Source: a virus. From it: 22,430 nt of DNA. Location of the stretch: the IMG/VR virus record IMGVR_UViG_3300021375_000179, positions 1 through 22,430 of that record; one strand, given 5' to 3'. Shown piece by piece: positions 1 through 7,820 of this stretch (position 1 is its first letter; every line of letters begins with the position of its first letter). The notes under the pieces were generated by a model. That model was not told where the DNA came from, did no database searches, and was given only the letters and a program-made list of their open reading frames with translations. Made by a program: the position numbers and the translations under genes.

Positions 1-1
1 G

Positions 2-880
2 TCTAAAGAATCTCTATTTAACCTAACAAAAATATACGAGCAAATAGATTTTAATGAAGATCTTAAAAACTCAATATCAGTTACACAAGGTAGCTTTCAG
101 TGGGAAAATGGAGTTAAAGATACAAAGGTTATGTTTGTGCCAAATAAAAATGGTAGATTCAGAGTTTCCTGGATTCCACCTTTAAATCTCCAAAATCGTG
201 TGATAATAAAGGGTGGACTTAAATATCCAGGTAATGAGCACTGCGGGGCTTTTGGCTGTGATAGCTACGATATATCAGGTACAGTTGATAAAAGAGGTTC
301 TAATGGATCTTTACACGGTTTAACAAAATTTAGTATGGAGGATGTACCTCCAAATCATTTCTTTTTAGAATATATAGCTAGACCACAAACCGCTGAAATA
401 TTTTTTGAAGATGTTTTAATGGCTTTGGTTTTTTATGGTATGCCAATATTAGCAGAGAATAATAAACCTAGATTATTATATCATTTAAAAAGAAGAGGTT
501 ATAGAAAGTTCTCTATAAATAGACCAGATAAAAAATATAATAAATTATCAATAACAGAGAAAGAATTAGGTGGAATACCAAATTCAAGTGAAGATATAAA
601 ACAAGCACACGCAGCAGCGATTGAATCTTATATAGAGGATTTTGTAGGTTTAAAAACTACAGGCTATGGCGATATGTACTTTCAAAGAACATTAGAAGAC
701 TGGGCAAAGTTTAATATAAACAACAGAACAAAGCATGATGCTTCTATTAGTTCTGGACTTGCTTTAATGGCTTGCAATAAACATAGATACGCTCCGTCTG
801 CTCCAGTTAGAAGAGAAGCTGTAGATTTAGGAATTAAAAAATACGACAACAAAGGTGTCACATCAAAAATAATAAGTTAA
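2..880 (+). CDS. Terminase large subunit, C-terminal nuclease part (5' end outside window)
   Basis: The large terminase drives ATP-powered DNA packaging into the prohead and cuts the concatemer. The frame is open from base 2, so the start and ATPase domain lie upstream; 292 residues are visible. They match the RNase H-like nuclease half of TerL. There is an early acidic motif GCDSYD (Asp codon at 260-262), the typical FFLEYIARPQ segment, then a YGMPILAENNK stretch followed by LLYHLKRRGY. A late acidic motif KHDASISSGLALMA (Asp codon at 737-739) fits the last metal-binding aspartate. An internal ATG at 131 exists, but coding similarity continues upstream of it, so it is not the real start. The stop codon directly abuts the portal ATG, which suggests translational coupling and fits the usual TerL-portal order. 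Confidence 0.88.
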   Translation, partial: SKESLFNLTKIYEQIDFNEDLKNSISVTQGSFQWENGVKDTKVMFVPNKNGRFRVSWIPPLNLQNRVIIKGGLKYPGNEHCGAFGCDSYDISGTVDKRGSNGSLHGLTKFSMEDVPPNHFFLEYIARPQTAEIFFEDVLMALVFYGMPILAENNKPRLLYHLKRRGYRKFSINRPDKKYNKLSITEKELGGIPNSSEDIKQAHAAAIESYIEDFVGLKTTGYGDMYFQRTLEDWAKFNINNRTKHDASISSGLALMACNKHRYAPSAPVRREAVDLGIKKYDNKGVTSKIIS

Positions 881-3268
881 ATGGGTATATACACTAACAC
901 CAATAGCGCTTTTCCAAGCCAAGTAGTAAGCGACGCTGAAAAAGCTAGCTGGGAATACGGAACTCAAGTTGCGCAAGCAATAGAGTATGAGTGGTTTGAC
1001 CAAGGGCGAACTGGAGGTAACAGATACTTAACTAATTGGAATAACTTCCATACATTAAGACTATACGCTAGAGGTGAACAACCTGTACAGAAATACAAAG
1101 ATGAATTATCTATTAATGGTGATTTGTCTTATCTTAATTTAGACTGGAAACCAGTACCTATCTTATCTAAGTTCGTAGACATAGTAGTTAACGGTATATC
1201 ACAAAAGTCTTACGACATAAAAGCTTACTCTCAAGATCCTAGTTCAGTTAAAAAAAGAACTGAATATGCTAGTAGGCTTCAAGAAGACATGGTTGCTAAA
1301 GAATATTTAGATAGTTTAAAGCAAACGTTAGGTATTGACTTACATCAATCGCCAAGTGGGGTTGTAGTTCCAGAATCTAAAGAAGAGCTTGAACTACACA
1401 TGCAGCTTAGCTATAAGCAATCAATTGAAATAGCAGAAGAAGAAGCTATATCAACTGTGTTTGCTCAAAATAAATATGATCTTGTAAGACGTAGATTAAA
1501 TATGGATCTTACAACAATTGGTATTGCCGCTGGTAAAACTAATTTTAATACAGCTGAAGGAATTACAGTTGATTACGTTGATCCTGCTTATATGGTTTAC
1601 TCATATACAGAAGATCCAAACTTTGAAGATATATACTACGTAGGTGAAGTGAAATCTATAACAATACCAGAGCTTAAAAAAGAGTTTCCTGGTATATCAC
1701 AAGATGAATTAGAAAGAATACAAAAAACACCTGGAAACAGACAATATATAACAGGTTGGGGTAATTACGATGAAAATACTGTACAGGTTATGTACTTTGA
1801 ATACAAGACTTACCATAATCAAGTATTTAAAATAAAGCAAACAGATTCAGGTTTATTAAAAGCTTTAGAAAAGCCAGATACATTTGATCCGCCTGAAAAT
1901 GACAACTTTGAAAGAGTATCTAGATCAATAGAGGTTTTATACACTGGAGCTAAAGTTTTAGGAACTAATACTATATTAGACTGGAGTTTAGCAGAGAATA
2001 TGTCTAGACCAATGGCAGACACAACTAAGGTTGAAATGAATTACACAATATGTGCTCCTAGAATGTATAAGGGACGCATAGAATCTGTTGTAAGTAAATG
2101 TATTGGGTTTGCAGATATGATTCAGCTAACACATCTTAAATTACAACAGGTAATGTCTAGAATGGTACCAGACGGTGTCTACTTAGATATGGACGGTTTA
2201 GCTGAGGTTGATCTTGGAAATGGTACTAATTATAATCCTGCAGAGGCTTTGAATATGTATTTCCAAACAGGTTCTATCGTAGGTAGATCAATGACGCAAG
2301 ACGGTGATATGAACCCGGGTAAAGTACCTATTCAAGAACTTAATAGCTCTAGCGGTCTTGGTAAAATACAAGCCCTTATTCAAACGTATCAATATTATTT
2401 ACAAATGATACGTGATGTGACCGGATTAAACGAAGCTAGAGATGGAAGCTCACAAGATAAAAACTCGTTAGTAGGTCTTCAAAAGATGGCAGCTAACGCA
2501 TCTAATGTTGCAACTAGACATATTAAACAAGCTAGTTTATATCTTACATTAAAGCTAGCGGAAAACGTGTCTCTTAAAATAGCAGATGCTTTATATTTCC
2601 CATTAACAGCTGAGTCGCTTAAAAATTCTATATCAACCTTTAATGTTGAAACACTACAACAAGTTGTTGACTTGAATTTATATGACTTTGGTATATTCTT
2701 AGAGTTAGAGCCAGATGATGAAGAGCAAGCTAAGTTAGAAGAGAATATACAGGTTGCATTGGGTCAAGGCGGTATAGACCTTGAAGACGCTATAGATTTA
2801 AGACAAATTAAAAATCTTAAACTAGCTAACCAAATGCTTAAAGTTAAGCGTAAGCAAAAAGCTATTCAAGATCAAGCTAATCAACAAGCTAATATACAAG
2901 CTCAAGCAGCTGCACAAGCGGAGACTGCTGAAAAAACAGCAATGGCTGAAGTTCAAAAACAAGAAGCTATATCAGGTTCTAAGGTTCAATATGAACAAGC
3001 TAGAACTCAAATGGAAATAAACAAAATGCAAATAGCAGCTGATTTAGAAAAAATTAAAATGCAACAAAAGTTTGAATACGATATGCAGCTTAAGCAAATC
3101 GAAGTTCAAGCTATACAGCAGAAAGAAGCAGCTATAGAAGATAGAAAAGATAAGCGTAGCAAAATGGAAGCTACACAACAAAGTGAAATGATAAGCCAAA
3201 GACAAAACGACAGCTTACCTACGGACTTTGAAAATCAACCCGATATGGGTATGCAAGCTTTCATGTAG
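881..3268 (+). CDS. Portal protein
   Basis: A 795-residue protein predicted to form the ring at the capsid vertex through which DNA enters and leaves. Length and position, after terminase and before scaffold and capsid, suit a P22/crAss-type portal. The centre has the helical portal-core signature around residues 500-560, including TGLNEARDGSSQDKNSLVG followed by a long amphipathic helix with NVATRHIKQASLYL. From about residue 645 to 775 the sequence is a glutamine-, alanine- and lysine-rich coiled coil, as expected for the long C-terminal barrel helices of P22-like portals. The tail ends in an acidic, methionine-rich stretch. The start ATG immediately follows the terminase stop (TAAATG) and has no Shine-Dalgarno sequence. 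The identification rests on context plus the core motifs; no search was run. Confidence 0.88.
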   Translation: MGIYTNTNSAFPSQVVSDAEKASWEYGTQVAQAIEYEWFDQGRTGGNRYLTNWNNFHTLRLYARGEQPVQKYKDELSINGDLSYLNLDWKPVPILSKFVDIVVNGISQKSYDIKAYSQDPSSVKKRTEYASRLQEDMVAKEYLDSLKQTLGIDLHQSPSGVVVPESKEELELHMQLSYKQSIEIAEEEAISTVFAQNKYDLVRRRLNMDLTTIGIAAGKTNFNTAEGITVDYVDPAYMVYSYTEDPNFEDIYYVGEVKSITIPELKKEFPGISQDELERIQKTPGNRQYITGWGNYDENTVQVMYFEYKTYHNQVFKIKQTDSGLLKALEKPDTFDPPENDNFERVSRSIEVLYTGAKVLGTNTILDWSLAENMSRPMADTTKVEMNYTICAPRMYKGRIESVVSKCIGFADMIQLTHLKLQQVMSRMVPDGVYLDMDGLAEVDLGNGTNYNPAEALNMYFQTGSIVGRSMTQDGDMNPGKVPIQELNSSSGLGKIQALIQTYQYYLQMIRDVTGLNEARDGSSQDKNSLVGLQKMAANASNVATRHIKQASLYLTLKLAENVSLKIADALYFPLTAESLKNSISTFNVETLQQVVDLNLYDFGIFLELEPDDEEQAKLEENIQVALGQGGIDLEDAIDLRQIKNLKLANQMLKVKRKQKAIQDQANQQANIQAQAAAQAETAEKTAMAEVQKQEAISGSKVQYEQARTQMEINKMQIAADLEKIKMQQKFEYDMQLKQIEVQAIQQKEAAIEDRKDKRSKMEATQQSEMISQRQNDSLPTDFENQPDMGMQAFM

Positions 3269-3275
3269 AAAGTAA

Positions 3276-3298
3276 CAACTATTTAATTATATTATATT
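3276..3298 (+). promoter_or_regulatory. A/T-rich 23-nt leader, copy 1 (before scaffold)
   Basis: The 23 bases ending directly at the scaffold ATG begin CAACTATTTAATT and continue with TATTATAT-like sequence. The same 23-mer, with two differences, ends directly at the ATG of the gene at 6103. The shared sequence and identical spacing suggest a translation-enhancing leader, or a promoter giving a near-leaderless mRNA. Which of the two is not decidable from sequence. Confidence 0.55.
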
Positions 3299-4504
3299 AT
3301 GTCAGAAGTAAAACAAGAGGGCAACTTCAAAATGAAGGCTAAGCCAAGAAAACCTAAGAATTTAGGTAAGAAAAACGAAATCACTAAGGTTGAATTAAAA
3401 GAGCCAGTGAAAAAAGTTGAAGAGGAAATTACCAAAGTGGTAATACCTAAAGAAGAAGTAAAACAAGAAACCAATGCCGTTCAAACACAAGAGACAAATG
3501 ATAGCAATGTTGTTGTCCAAGAGTCTAAAGACAGTGGCGACAGCAAAGCAGTGGTTGAAGAAGTACGGGTCACCGAAGAAAAAGTAGAAGAGTTTAGTCC
3601 ATTAAAAGAAGTTACAGCTGAAGAAGTTAAAAAAGCTGAAACTGAAGTTAAGGAAGCTATTAGAGATGAAAAAGTTCTAGGTAAACAACTACCTGAAAAC
3701 ATTGAAAAATTAGTTTCATTTATGGAAGAAACAGGTGGAACTATAGAAGACTATGCTCGTTTAAATGCGGACTATTCTAATGTAGATGATAAAACATTAT
3801 TAAAAGAGTATTACAAAAAAAATAAACCTTATTTAGATAGCTCAGATCTTGAGTTGTTATTAGAAGACTTTGATTATGACGAAGATCTAGATGAGGATAG
3901 AGATATACGTAAGAAAAAACTTGCGTTTAAAGAAGAAGTTGCAAAAGCCAAAGGCTTTTTAGAAGAGACTAAGAGTAAATATTACGACGAGATCAAGTTG
4001 AGACCGGGCGTTACTCAGGATCAGCAAAAAGCAATGGACTTTTTCAACCGATATAACAAGCAGCAGGAAGTAGCTACGCAACAACACGAGCGGTTTCAAG
4101 AAAGTACTAAAAAACTTTTTAGCGATAATTTCGAAGGTTTCGATATTAAAGTCGGTGATAAAAGTTATAAGTACAACATTCAGAACCGTGATAAAGTTGC
4201 AGAAAACCAATCAAATATTAACAACCTTGTCGGGAAGTTCCTAGACTCTGATGGTAATGTTAGTGACACGAAAGGTTATCATAAAGCTATGTATGCCGCT
4301 GAAAATGTAGACAGGATTGCCTCTCATTTTTATGAGCAAGGAAAAGCTGACGCAGTTAAAGAAGTTTTAAACAAATCAAAAAACCTAAGTGATACCAAAG
4401 CTAGGTCTCAGCAAGGTGATGTGTTTGTAAACGGATTTAAAGTTAAAGCTGTAAGCGGTCTTGATACTACAAAATTAAGAATTAAAACGAAAAAATTTAA
4501 CTAA
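3299..4504 (+). CDS. Putative capsid scaffolding protein
   Basis: A 401-residue, highly charged protein between portal and major capsid genes, the standard scaffold position. It begins with a basic patch (KMKAKPRKPKNLGKK, about residues 12-26), then a long Glu/Lys/Val-rich low-complexity helix region to about residue 130. An acidic segment follows (LLLEDFDYDEDLDEDRD, about 185-202) with more coiled coil. It ends in a short basic tail (KLRIKTKKFN), the kind of C-terminal basic patch that docks scaffolds onto capsid subunits. No peptidase motif is visible, so this looks like a plain scaffold rather than a protease-scaffold fusion. The start follows the 23-nt A/T leader. Sequence composition plus context support the call; scaffolds are rarely recognisable by similarity alone. 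Confidence 0.75.
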   Translation: MSEVKQEGNFKMKAKPRKPKNLGKKNEITKVELKEPVKKVEEEITKVVIPKEEVKQETNAVQTQETNDSNVVVQESKDSGDSKAVVEEVRVTEEKVEEFSPLKEVTAEEVKKAETEVKEAIRDEKVLGKQLPENIEKLVSFMEETGGTIEDYARLNADYSNVDDKTLLKEYYKKNKPYLDSSDLELLLEDFDYDEDLDEDRDIRKKKLAFKEEVAKAKGFLEETKSKYYDEIKLRPGVTQDQQKAMDFFNRYNKQQEVATQQHERFQESTKKLFSDNFEGFDIKVGDKSYKYNIQNRDKVAENQSNINNLVGKFLDSDGNVSDTKGYHKAMYAAENVDRIASHFYEQGKADAVKEVLNKSKNLSDTKARSQQGDVFVNGFKVKAVSGLDTTKLRIKTKKFN

Positions 4505-4517
4505 AAAAATTTAAAAC

Positions 4518-5984
4518 ATGGCTTTAACACCAGCATTCGGTTCAATTAAACCGAGTCAAAAACAACAATTATTGAGTGATAACTATTTATCATTTAATGG
4601 AGGAGCTAACCCTGGCGACTCTGACACTTTTGCACAACAGTACTTACCTGAAATCTACGAACAAGAAGTAGAGCGTTACGGAAACAGAACTTTATCTGGA
4701 TTCTTACGTATGGTTGGAGCTGAAATGCCAATGACTTCTGACCAAGTAATCTGGTCTGAGCAAAATAGACTACACGTAGCGTATAACGACGTAGACGTAA
4801 ACGCAGGTGGTGTAGCAACAAATATTTTAGAATTTACAGTAGGTGGAGCTGGAGACGCTTTCGTTGAAAATGTAATTTCTAAAGATCAAACAATCGTAAT
4901 TTTAGATACAAGTAACTCTGTAGAGCTTAAAGCTTTAGTAACTGAGTCTAGCCAAACTGGCGTTACAGCTAGTATTACAGTAGCTCCTTACACTCAAGCT
5001 GATTTAACAGGTCTTTCTCTTACAGGATTAAAAATCTTTGTATACGGTTCTGAGTATGGAAAAGGAAAAGCTATCACTAACTCAACTGGACTTACTGATA
5101 CTACTGGTTACAAAACAATTACTCCATCTTTCACACAGTACTCTAACTCACCTGTTATCATCAGAAATAAATACGTTGTAAACGGATCTGATATGGCACA
5201 AATCGGATGGGTTGAAGTTGCTACTGAAGACGGAACATCTGGTTACCTATGGTATTTAAAAGCTGAATCTGAAACTCGTTTACGTTTTGAAGATTACTTA
5301 GAAATGTCTGTAGTTGAAGGTGAGCTTGCTGCTGCTGGATCTGGAGCTGCAACAGCTGGAGTTAAAGGTACTCAAGGTTTATTCGCTGCTATTAAAGACA
5401 GAGGAAATGTAAACGCAGGATTTACTGCTGCTACTGGTCTTGCTGCTTTTGATGCTATTTTGAAAAACTTAGATACTCAAGGTGCTATTGAAGAAAACAT
5501 GCTTTTCTTAAATCGCCAAACATCTTTAGATTTTGATGATATGTTATCTGAAGTTTCTACCGGAGCACAAGGTGGAACTGCTTTTGGATTATTTGAAAAC
5601 TCTGAAGAAATGGCTTTAAATCTTGGCTTTAGCGGGTTCCGTAGAGGATCTTACGATTTCTATAAGACTGACTGGAAATACTTAAACGATGCTTCAACAC
5701 GTGGTGGTTTTGCTACTAGTGCTGCAGCTATCGAAGGAGTATTAGTACCAGCTGGAACTTCTACTGTTTACGATCAAATCTTAGGAACTAACATCCGTCG
5801 ACCATTCTTACACGTACGATACAGAGCTTCACAAGCTGACGATCGTAGAATGAAGTCTTGGTTAACTGGTTCTGCTGGAGGAGCTTTCACATCTGATTTA
5901 GATGCAATGGAAGTAAACTTCTTGTCAGAAAGATGTTTATGTGTTCAAGCAGCTAACAATTTCGTATTGTTTACTGGAGCATAA
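4518..5984 (+). CDS. Major capsid protein
   Basis: A 488-residue protein that should form the icosahedral shell. Support comes from its place after the scaffold, its size, and an N-terminal region typical of this group (YLPEIYEQEVERYG, then SGFLRMVGAEMPM and DQVIWSEQNRLH at about residues 40-92). The central and C-terminal parts have alternating helices and strands compatible with an HK97 fold, including ERCLCVQAANNFVLFTGA at the end. Residues about 110-185 are Thr/Val/Ser-rich beta sequence and look like an insertion domain. Codon use differs from neighbours: about half the arginines are CGN rather than AGA, and AAC, TAC and ATC are favoured, as expected for a very highly expressed gene. A strong terminator lies 18 bases downstream. 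The start has an A-rich leader and no Shine-Dalgarno. Confidence 0.88.
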   Translation: MALTPAFGSIKPSQKQQLLSDNYLSFNGGANPGDSDTFAQQYLPEIYEQEVERYGNRTLSGFLRMVGAEMPMTSDQVIWSEQNRLHVAYNDVDVNAGGVATNILEFTVGGAGDAFVENVISKDQTIVILDTSNSVELKALVTESSQTGVTASITVAPYTQADLTGLSLTGLKIFVYGSEYGKGKAITNSTGLTDTTGYKTITPSFTQYSNSPVIIRNKYVVNGSDMAQIGWVEVATEDGTSGYLWYLKAESETRLRFEDYLEMSVVEGELAAAGSGAATAGVKGTQGLFAAIKDRGNVNAGFTAATGLAAFDAILKNLDTQGAIEENMLFLNRQTSLDFDDMLSEVSTGAQGGTAFGLFENSEEMALNLGFSGFRRGSYDFYKTDWKYLNDASTRGGFATSAAAIEGVLVPAGTSTVYDQILGTNIRRPFLHVRYRASQADDRRMKSWLTGSAGGAFTSDLDAMEVNFLSERCLCVQAANNFVLFTGA

Positions 5985-6002
5985 TATTACAACAATAATA
6001 AT

Positions 6003-6027
6003 CCCTGCCTTCGGGTGGGGGTTTTTT
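6003..6027 (+). terminator. Rho-independent terminator after the capsid gene
   Basis: A 7-bp stem (6003-6009 with 6014-6020, five G-C pairs and two G-T wobbles) closes a TTCG tetraloop and is followed by GTTTTTT. This is a textbook intrinsic terminator 18 bases after the capsid stop. It should end or attenuate the terminase-portal-scaffold-capsid transcript and stabilise the 3' end of the capsid mRNA. Confidence 0.9.
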
Positions 6028-6030
6028 ATA

Positions 6031-6072
6031 TGACATTAGCCCCTTACTACTTATATACTATGGCTATTGTCA
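6031..6072. repeat. Imperfect inverted repeat between terminator and next gene
   Basis: TGACATTAGCC (6031-6041) and GGCTATTGTCA (6062-6072) are reverse complements except for one T-T mismatch, separated by 20 bases that include TTATATACTAT. It may be an operator-like dyad flanking a -10-like box, or an RNA hairpin. It lies in the 118-base gap after the capsid gene. Function is unknown. Confidence 0.5.
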
Positions 6073-6079
6073 CAATTTT

Positions 6080-6102
6080 CAACTATTTAATTTTATTATA
6101 TC
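6080..6102 (+). promoter_or_regulatory. A/T-rich 23-nt leader, copy 2
   Basis: This 23-mer matches the one before the scaffold gene at 21 of 23 positions and, like it, ends directly at an ATG. It sits downstream of a terminator and an inverted repeat, so it may be part of the start of a new transcription unit. Alternatively it acts only in translation initiation. Confidence 0.55.
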
Positions 6103-6927
6103 ATGGCTAAAAAAGCTACAAAAGCAGAAGAAACAATTGAGGTTGCAACTCAAGAGGTAGCAGTTAAAACTGCACCACAAAAACCCACAAAACCAACGTG
6201 GGAAATTAAAGACAGAAACTACTACCTAACAGGTAATAAATCTCCTTTAACATTTACTATACCATCAAGACATACTGTGAAACATTCACTTTTATATTTT
6301 GATGAAGAATTAGGTTCTCAAAGAGAACTAAGGTATGCAACAAACCAAGCATCTCCATTCGTAGACGAACAAAAAGGTCAAGCCACAATGGGTCATATTA
6401 CTTTTAAAAATGGAACGTTGCATGTGCCTAAAGAAAAACAAAATTTACAAAAAATATTATCTTTATATCACCCTATGCGTAAAAACATATACAGTGAGTT
6501 TAACGCTGTTGAGGTTGCTGAAGATGAATTAGATATTTTAGATCTTCAAATTGATGCTTTAAATGCTGCTCGTAGTATGGACATAGATCAAGCAGAAGCA
6601 ATTCTTAGAGTAGAGCTTGGGTCTAAAGTAACATCAATGAGTTCTAAAGAACTTAGAAGAGATTTACTTTTATTCTCTAGAAATAATCCAGCTTTGTTTA
6701 TTAACTTAGCTAATGACGACAATGTTCAACTTAGAAACTTTGCTATTAGAGCTTCTGAGGCTGGTATAATTAGATTATCTCCAGATCAAAGAACATTCAC
6801 ATGGGTATCTAATGGTAGAAAACTAATGAACGTACCGTTTGATGAAAACCCTTATTCTGCATTTGCGGCTTTCTTAAAAACTGACGAAGGTGTAGAAATC
6901 TATAAGTCTATAGATAAAAAACTATAA
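6103..6927 (+). CDS. Conserved phage head/virion-associated protein, function unknown
   Basis: A 274-residue protein immediately downstream of the capsid block. The first 30 residues are a Lys/Glu/Thr-rich, probably disordered lead. The folded part starts near WEIKDRNYYL with a beta-rich section (LTFTIPSRHT, LLYFDEELG, RELRYATNQASPFVDEQKG). From about residue 140 it is helical (ALNAARSMDIDQAEAILRVE, SMSSKELRRDLLLF, NDDNVQLRNFAIRASEAGII). It ends with FTWVSNGRKL and NPYSAFAAFLKTDEGVEIY. I recall this protein style beside capsid genes of marine phages, but know no established function. Head completion or decoration is a guess from position. Its private A/T leader and the flanking terminator and hairpin suggest it can be expressed as a separate unit. 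Confidence 0.75.
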   Translation: MAKKATKAEETIEVATQEVAVKTAPQKPTKPTWEIKDRNYYLTGNKSPLTFTIPSRHTVKHSLLYFDEELGSQRELRYATNQASPFVDEQKGQATMGHITFKNGTLHVPKEKQNLQKILSLYHPMRKNIYSEFNAVEVAEDELDILDLQIDALNAARSMDIDQAEAILRVELGSKVTSMSSKELRRDLLLFSRNNPALFINLANDDNVQLRNFAIRASEAGIIRLSPDQRTFTWVSNGRKLMNVPFDENPYSAFAAFLKTDEGVEIYKSIDKKL

Positions 6928-6951
6928 AAACAAGTAATACTATATTGTAGT

Positions 6952-6983
6952 AGCTAGGCCACTTTAAACGTGGCTTAGTTTCT
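6952..6983 (+). terminator. Hairpin, possible weak terminator
   Basis: A 9-bp stem (6954-6962 with 6970-6978, one G-T pair) with a 7-base loop, extendable by two outer pairs, lies in the gap between two genes and is followed by a short TTTCT tract. The stem is good but the T tract is poor. It may be a leaky terminator, a processing site or a 3'-end stabiliser. Confidence 0.45.
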
Positions 6984-7004
6984 ATAATTAATAAAAAATA
7001 AAAA

Positions 7005-7817
7005 ATGGCGGTAAATGTAAATACGGTATATCAAACAGTGTTGTACATATTGAATAAAGAGCAAAGAGGTTATGTGCCTCCAGCTGAATTTAACAGTATA
7101 GCGACACAAGTTCAGCTTGAAATATTTAACTCTTATTTTCCTGACGGAAATCAAATTAATAGAGTTAACCAAAATAACACTCAAAATAACACAGAATATT
7201 TTAATACGTTTGAAAACTTGTCTTACAAATTAACTCCTTTTGTACAAGAAGTATCTTTTTTATTAAATAGTACAATACCTGGAAATGATCCTATTTATAG
7301 TGATGGTATTGGTTTTAGCTTTCCAAGTGTAGATCCTGTTTCAGGTACTTTAAACCCTATTATTTATTTATTGGGTGAAGTTACTTGTAACTATACTGGT
7401 AATCCTACATTAAATTCAGTTGCTCAAATAGTTAGTAAAAAAGAATATACAATAATACAAAAATCTAAACTAACCAAACCGACAAGAAATCATCCTATAT
7501 ATTATAATTATGGCTACACTAATCCTTCGTCGACTGGAGTTAATAGCTATATAATAATACCTTCTCCTCTTCCTGATTCTGTAACCGCAAGCGTTATAAT
7601 TACTCCATCAAGTCCAATTTGGGGTTTTGTTGGCGGTTCTAACGGACAGTACTTATACAACAGAAACTCTTCTAACAACTTTTCTTTAGACGCTTCAGAG
7701 CAAACAAACTTAGTTGTAAAAATATTAAAATATTTAGGCATTGTTATTAATGATCCAACAATAATACAAACCGCAGCTCAAGAGTCTACGAAAATAGAAG
7801 TTAACGAAAAATCATAA
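7005..7817 (+). CDS. Putative head-tail connector / ring protein
   Basis: A 270-residue protein at the head-to-tail transition of the gene order. The N-terminal 45 residues form predicted helices (VNTVYQTVLYILNKEQRGY, then PPAEFNSIATQVQLEIFNSY). They are followed by an Asn-rich linker (NRVNQNNTQNNTEYFNTF) and a largely beta middle with many Pro/Gly turns. The C-terminus is helical again (ASEQTNLVVKILKYLGIVI). Helical ends with a beta body resemble small connector or ring proteins stacked under the portal in short-tailed phages, but no diagnostic motif is visible and the function is inferred from position. It starts 22 bases after the hairpin, with an A/T-only leader. Its TAA is followed by a second TAA and then the ATG of the next gene, so the two are probably co-translated. 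Confidence 0.7.
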   Translation: MAVNVNTVYQTVLYILNKEQRGYVPPAEFNSIATQVQLEIFNSYFPDGNQINRVNQNNTQNNTEYFNTFENLSYKLTPFVQEVSFLLNSTIPGNDPIYSDGIGFSFPSVDPVSGTLNPIIYLLGEVTCNYTGNPTLNSVAQIVSKKEYTIIQKSKLTKPTRNHPIYYNYGYTNPSSTGVNSYIIIPSPLPDSVTASVIITPSSPIWGFVGGSNGQYLYNRNSSNNFSLDASEQTNLVVKILKYLGIVINDPTIIQTAAQESTKIEVNEKS

Positions 7818-7820
7818 TAA

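Noticed and set aside
131-133. ATG at 131 as the start of the first gene
   Set aside because: The frame is open to the left edge and the terminase nuclease domain needs the upstream part, so this is an internal methionine.
3481-4210. Reverse-strand open frames opposite the scaffold gene
   Set aside because: They mirror a low-complexity Glu/Lys-rich gene, giving Ser/Phe/Leu-rich translations with no motifs or leader. The + strand gene is the real one.
4581-4600. AACTATTTATCATTTAATGG as a third copy of the 23-nt leader
   Set aside because: It lies inside the capsid coding region, matches only the first nine bases well, and encodes conserved-looking capsid residues.
5985-6102. A tRNA or small RNA gene in the 118-base gap
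   Set aside because: The gap is explained by a terminator, a dyad and the A/T leader. No cloverleaf or tRNA consensus boxes are present.
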